The notes below the pieces were generated by a model, which was not told where the DNA came from, did no database searches, and was given only the letters and a program-made list of their open reading frames with translations. Of a stretch of DNA of 34,019 bases, positions 30,188-34,019 are shown in pieces. Position 1 is the stretch's first letter. Each line of letters begins with the position of its first letter. The position numbers were made by a program, and so were the translations under genes. This DNA comes from a virus: positions 1 to 34,019 of the IMG/VR virus record IMGVR_UViG_3300023210_000116, one strand, 5' to 3'.

Positions 30188-33100
30188 ACGACAAGTTGAA
30201 ATTGCGATAGTTGCAAAGGAAAAAACGAAGGCGGCGGTGCGTGTTGCTGGTGCATCGTTGAAGTCTTTACAGAGAACGGCGATTGCTGTTACTGCAAAGA
30301 TGAAGATTGCCTTTGCAAAAGCAGGGGCGGCAATTAAAGCGTTTGGTGGTGCGGCAAAGGCGGCAATGGCAAAGTTTAAGGTTGCTATTTTATCAACCAT
30401 TGTCGCTGGTGCAGGCTTGTTATTGTTTATCAGGTCATCAATTACGGCGGCGAAACAACAGGAACTTGCAGAGCGTAAATTGGAAGCCGCTTTTTTAGGT
30501 TCTGGCAAGGCTACCAAAGCACAAATCAATAGCCTCAAGGAATATGCGTCACAATTACAACTTACCACAGGCTTTGGTGATGAACAAATTATCAACGCAC
30601 AATCAATGCTTGCCACTTTTGCTCTGACTTCTGAACAGGTCAAGGCAACCACTATAAGAATGTTAGACATGGCGGCGGCTACTGGTGCGATTACAGGCAA
30701 ACAAGTGGATTTGCAGACTGTAGCCATTGCACTTGGAAAAGGGTTGACAGGTCAGGTCGGTATTTTGTCCCGTTATGGTGTTGTGATTTCAGATGCAGTA
30801 AAGGCGAGTGGTGATTTCAATGATATTCTTGGCGAATTGGATAAGAATTTCAGGGGCTTTGCTGAATTAATTGGTTCGGGAACATTTGAAGGTTCAACCA
30901 AAGGATTGTCAGATGCCTTTGGAGATTTTAAGGAAAAGCTTGGTGATATAATAATTAAGTCAGATGCCGTTAAAGGCTTTTTGAAAACCATGCAGAATGG
31001 GTTTGAGAGTTTACAAGTTATTATTGTAAACAACAACGATAAGTTGAGGGATTTGGTAGAAAAGGGTTTGTTGCGATTCATAAAGTTCGGTACTGTTGTT
31101 GCTAAGACAGCAGTAATAATGGGTGGTGCATTTAAAATATTTAATTTAATTATAAGACCGATTGGCGCAACAATACTTTTTATCATTGAAAAGATTAAGG
31201 ATTTAATCGGGATTCTGGCAAAACTTCCAGTTGTCAAGAGGGCTTTCAAAGGAATTTCAGATGGCATTGAAAATATAAGAGGTAAGTTGCCTGTATTGGG
31301 CGACCTCAAAGATGTTATATCTGATACATCAGATCAGTTAAAATCTATTGATGCCGCCTCAGAAAAATTTGGTGAAAAATTAACTACTAATACAGAGAAA
31401 TCAAAAGTTGCCACTAAAAAACTGAGCGAAACATTAGGCAAGATGACGGGTGTAACAGAAAAAGCAGGTGAAGCCGCAGGTAAAATGAGCAAGGAACAAA
31501 AAAAGGCTATAAAAGAAACAGAGGCGGCATACCGAGCAGGCGTGCAACGCATAAGTGATACGGTATCTGATTTATTATTTACACGATTGACTAAAAAAGG
31601 TCAGGATTTCCGTGATACGATGATAAATATATTTCGTGACATGGGAGATTCTATTATACGAAGCATGACCAATGCGGCATCAACGTCGGCATTGGGCTTA
31701 TTGGGTATATCAAATGCTGTCACTGGCGGTGGTGGTGGAATCATGGCGGCAAATCGTGCCGTAAGAACACCAGCAGGCGGAATGACAAGTGGTGCAGGTA
31801 TTGGCGGTGCAATGATTTCCCCTGCGGCGGCGGCTTTGGGTATCGGAAGTGGCGGTGGTGGCAGTAGTGGTGGCAGTAGTGGTGGCAGTGGTGGTGGTTC
31901 CCTTTCTAATATCGCAGGCGTTGGGATAGCGGCAGGTCAAGGCACGTTCAGTACGGGTGGATTAGGAAGTGCGGCGAGTTTGATTCGTTTAGGCGGTTCG
32001 GGTCTTGGTTCGGCTATCAGAAGTATTCCGAGAGTTTCACAAGGTGTTCAAAGCTTACTGGGGTTTGGTGGAACCAGAATATTACAGGGTGGTTTGGGTC
32101 TGGCTGGCGGTCTTGGAAGTCTTGCAGGTGGGTTTGCACCTTTGGGCGGTGTTGGTGACAGAGGCTTTGCACGAACAGGTGGTGCAATTGGCGGTTTAGC
32201 TGGTTCAATCGGTGGCTTTGCATTGGGCGGTGGCATCGGTGCAGGTATTGGCGGTGCGGCTGGTACAATTCTTGGAAGGCTTGGCGGTGGGCTATTTGGT
32301 GGTGGTTCAAACAGACGCTTACCATTGGGTGCAACTTCAAACCGAGAATTTGGTGCGTCGTTAAGGGCAAGGGCTGGTTCTATTACCGCAGGTGAGACAG
32401 GTGTGAATCAGGGATTTGCAAGTTTTGGATTAACAGGAAGTGACGTAGAGCAAAGGTTCTCGTCAGCATTTAATAATAGACGGGTTCCATCGAGTCCTCA
32501 AGACGCTTTAAATATTCAGAGTCAAATGAGCGCGGTGGTTGATAGCTTTAAAAAGGTGGTTGACCAGTTAGGTGCTATTTTAAACGATACAGTTGTGAGT
32601 TCTATAAGTTCAGGTTTCAAAGAGTCTACTGCGTCGGCAGGGTTTGCCAGTTTTAAATCGTCGTTGAAATCATCAGTATTTGATAATATTATAAGTGCGG
32701 TGGTTGCAAGTCTTGGAAACACAACAGTGATGAAGTCAATCATGGCGAAAACAGTTGCGCCGATTGCAGAGTTTTTGTCTAAACAGGGTGATTCGTTTGA
32801 TACATCAGGGTTCCAGAGTGTAATCAAAGGCATAAGTGTGTCACCAGAGTTTTCAAAGGCACAAGATGTATTTAGTGGTGTGTTTGGTGGTCTTGAATCG
32901 TTGTCAAAAAACTTTTTTCCAAATAGGTCAAATCCCGCGGCGTCTGCGATTAAGGTTCCGAAACTTGCTGGCGGTGGTGAGATAACAAGGTCAGGGCTTG
33001 CGTTTGTAGACAAGGGCGAGACATTTTCAGGTATAGGAACATCAAGATTGATGTCAGGTGGTAGCGGTGGCGTTACGATTGATATGCGTGGTGCAAATAT

Positions 33101-33200
33101 TAATCTCTCAAGTACACAGGATATAAGGACGGTTGGCAATGAATTGGGTGGTATTATAAAATTGAATCTTAATAAGCCGAGACAATTTAGCAAAATATAA
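30177..33200 (+). CDS. Tail tape measure protein
   Basis: 1007 aa, GTG start with AAAGG at 30163-30167. The N-terminus (FERQVEIAIVAKEKTKAAVRV) resembles tape measure starts. Residues about 60-85 (FKVAILSTIVAGAGLLLFI) and about 300-335 are hydrophobic and helical. Residues about 425-500 include MINIFRDMGDSIIRSMTNA, like the lambda H C-terminal region. A long Gly/Ser-rich stretch (about 520-725) and a C-terminal part with MLAGGGEITRSGLAFVD-like motifs end the protein. By the rule of roughly 0.15 nm per residue, a tail of about 150 nm is expected. It may also take part in DNA ejection; no peptidase motif was noticed. Confidence 0.87.
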   Translation: MAFERQVEIAIVAKEKTKAAVRVAGASLKSLQRTAIAVTAKMKIAFAKAGAAIKAFGGAAKAAMAKFKVAILSTIVAGAGLLLFIRSSITAAKQQELAERKLEAAFLGSGKATKAQINSLKEYASQLQLTTGFGDEQIINAQSMLATFALTSEQVKATTIRMLDMAAATGAITGKQVDLQTVAIALGKGLTGQVGILSRYGVVISDAVKASGDFNDILGELDKNFRGFAELIGSGTFEGSTKGLSDAFGDFKEKLGDIIIKSDAVKGFLKTMQNGFESLQVIIVNNNDKLRDLVEKGLLRFIKFGTVVAKTAVIMGGAFKIFNLIIRPIGATILFIIEKIKDLIGILAKLPVVKRAFKGISDGIENIRGKLPVLGDLKDVISDTSDQLKSIDAASEKFGEKLTTNTEKSKVATKKLSETLGKMTGVTEKAGEAAGKMSKEQKKAIKETEAAYRAGVQRISDTVSDLLFTRLTKKGQDFRDTMINIFRDMGDSIIRSMTNAASTSALGLLGISNAVTGGGGGIMAANRAVRTPAGGMTSGAGIGGAMISPAAAALGIGSGGGGSSGGSSGGSGGGSLSNIAGVGIAAGQGTFSTGGLGSAASLIRLGGSGLGSAIRSIPRVSQGVQSLLGFGGTRILQGGLGLAGGLGSLAGGFAPLGGVGDRGFARTGGAIGGLAGSIGGFALGGGIGAGIGGAAGTILGRLGGGLFGGGSNRRLPLGATSNREFGASLRARAGSITAGETGVNQGFASFGLTGSDVEQRFSSAFNNRRVPSSPQDALNIQSQMSAVVDSFKKVVDQLGAILNDTVVSSISSGFKESTASAGFASFKSSLKSSVFDNIISAVVASLGNTTVMKSIMAKTVAPIAEFLSKQGDSFDTSGFQSVIKGISVSPEFSKAQDVFSGVFGGLESLSKNFFPNRSNPAASAIKVPKLAGGGEITRSGLAFVDKGETFSGIGTSRLMSGGSGGVTIDMRGANINLSSTQDIRTVGNELGGIIKLNLNKPRQFSKI

Positions 33201-34019
33201 ATGGCAGAACTAATACACAGTATATCGGGATTCACTGAACAGGCTACGGTAAAAGATAGCCTCAGTTTTCCATTGGCGGTTGAATCTGCATTTGGCGCGG
33301 TCTTTGTTGGCGTCAGTGGCGATGTAATCAGATCAAATGAAGGCGATAGCAAGAACTGGACAACCGAAGGCGCGGGTTTAACTGGTAAAGTAACTGCTCT
33401 CAAACTGCACACAGATGGATTCCTGTACCTTGGAACCGATGGTGGTAGGTTATACCGCAAAAACAGCGTTGGCGGTGCGTGGGCGCAGGTAGGAAGCGCG
33501 CAATCGACGATATTTCACCAGATTGCCAGTAAAAGTGGTGATAATGTCTACATTGCAGGCGAGGACGGCGATGTCTACACATCAGACGGCAGTACGCTTA
33601 CGTCTGACCACACCACAGGTGAAACCTCGGTAAAAGGTGTTGAAGTGTGGGACGGTAAAGTATATGCGTCCACAACGGCGGCGAAGATATTCGCAAAAGA
33701 CGCGTCGTGGTGGCAACAGGATATATTGTCAGGTGACAGTATAAACTATATATGGCGATTATTAGAGGTTGACGGACAGCTTACAGGTGTCGCCGATAAC
33801 GGGTTTCATTACAGGCATGATGGTTTTGTCTGGGAAAAGAATAAGATAAGCGATGGATTGATGCAGGCACACGCCGTGTATCTGGACAGGGAAGTTGCCA
33901 GTAATTCAAGCGGTGATTTGTTCTTCCTCGAAAATAAGAGATGGAACCGCAAACATACATTCCCGACTATTGTTGGTCTTGGTTCACATGTCGGCAGATT
34001 GATTGCCGTGGTCAGCGGT
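33201..34019 (+). CDS. Beta-propeller tail protein, partial (runs off the window)
   Basis: 273 codons open from the ATG at 33201, directly after the tape measure stop, with no stop before the window ends. The sequence shows blades of a beta-propeller: KVTALKLHTDGFLYLGTDGGRLYR, AGEDGDVYTSDG, VEVWDGKVYASTTAAKIF, GVADNGFHYRHDGFVW, each with a Gly-Asp/Gly-x-x-Tyr repeat of roughly 40-45 residues. The place right after the tape measure fits a distal tail or baseplate-like component with binding function. The gene seems more GC-rich than those upstream, so later acquisition is possible. Full length and product are unknown. Confidence 0.75.
   Translation, partial: MAELIHSISGFTEQATVKDSLSFPLAVESAFGAVFVGVSGDVIRSNEGDSKNWTTEGAGLTGKVTALKLHTDGFLYLGTDGGRLYRKNSVGGAWAQVGSAQSTIFHQIASKSGDNVYIAGEDGDVYTSDGSTLTSDHTTGETSVKGVEVWDGKVYASTTAAKIFAKDASWWQQDILSGDSINYIWRLLEVDGQLTGVADNGFHYRHDGFVWEKNKISDGLMQAHAVYLDREVASNSSGDLFFLENKRWNRKHTFPTIVGLGSHVGRLIAVVSG

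Noticed and set aside
32522-33460. Minus-strand open frame (312 codons) spanning the tape measure end and the propeller gene
   Set aside because: Lies across the junction of two well supported + strand genes and has no start signal or recognisable motif.

Overview
The window looks like part of the genome of an uncultured tailed double-stranded DNA phage (Caudoviricetes) with a long, probably non-contractile tail. Every supported gene is on the + strand and packed tightly, with many zero-gap or ATGA junctions. The order is that of a phage late region: large terminase, portal/MuF, fibre-like proteins, protease/scaffold, decoration protein, major capsid protein, Mu-like connector and tail-completion proteins, tail tube, tail chaperones, tape measure and a beta-propeller tail protein. 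Stop codons are TAA or TGA with one TAG (26949-26951), so the code is standard. Shine-Dalgarno (SD) sites are bacterial. No integrase, repressor, replication gene, tRNA or CRISPR array is visible, so lifestyle cannot be judged. The heptosyltransferase-like GT9 gene weakly suggests a Gram-negative host (inference).

Layout. 1-99: a long perfect hairpin. 129-2147: a small membrane protein and a GpA-type large terminase. 2193-5524: a tiny membrane ORF, then one 1050-aa protein fusing a Mu gp29-like portal, a Mu gpF-like minor head domain and an extra C-terminal domain. 5534-8642: a beta-rich virion protein, a lipoprotein, a coiled-coil/membrane protein and an unknown protein. 8645-14064: a GT-A glycosyltransferase followed by repetitive fibre-like proteins, one 1180 aa long. 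14209-16859: protease/scaffold, decoration and major capsid genes. 16974-19671: an unknown gene, two genes carrying three copies of a Cys4 module, then Mu gp36-, gpG- and gp37-like genes.

19695-28412 is an 8.7-kb block of enzymes inserted in the tail operon: two GT4 and one GT9 glycosyltransferases, a methyltransferase, three radical SAM proteins and an aldo/keto reductase-like protein, interleaved with small ORFs. 28622-34019 resumes the tail module: tube, two overlapping chaperone ORFs with a canonical A AAA AAA slippery site, a 1007-aa tape measure, and a beta-propeller gene that runs off the window.

The unusual parts are (i) the sugar/radical-SAM island co-transcribed with structural genes, suggesting modification of the virion or of host surface glycans late in infection; (ii) at least three strong intrinsic terminators placed only 12-20 nt before start codons, so the next genes seem to depend on read-through, and two of these share a 14-nt sequence; (iii) the portal-MuF-C-terminal fusion; (iv) fibre repeats conserved in protein but varied at synonymous sites; (v) the terminal hairpin. 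No stretch over 300 bases lacks a gene; the longest, 2148-2371, holds the small ORF at 2193. All family calls are from motif recognition by eye, without searches.
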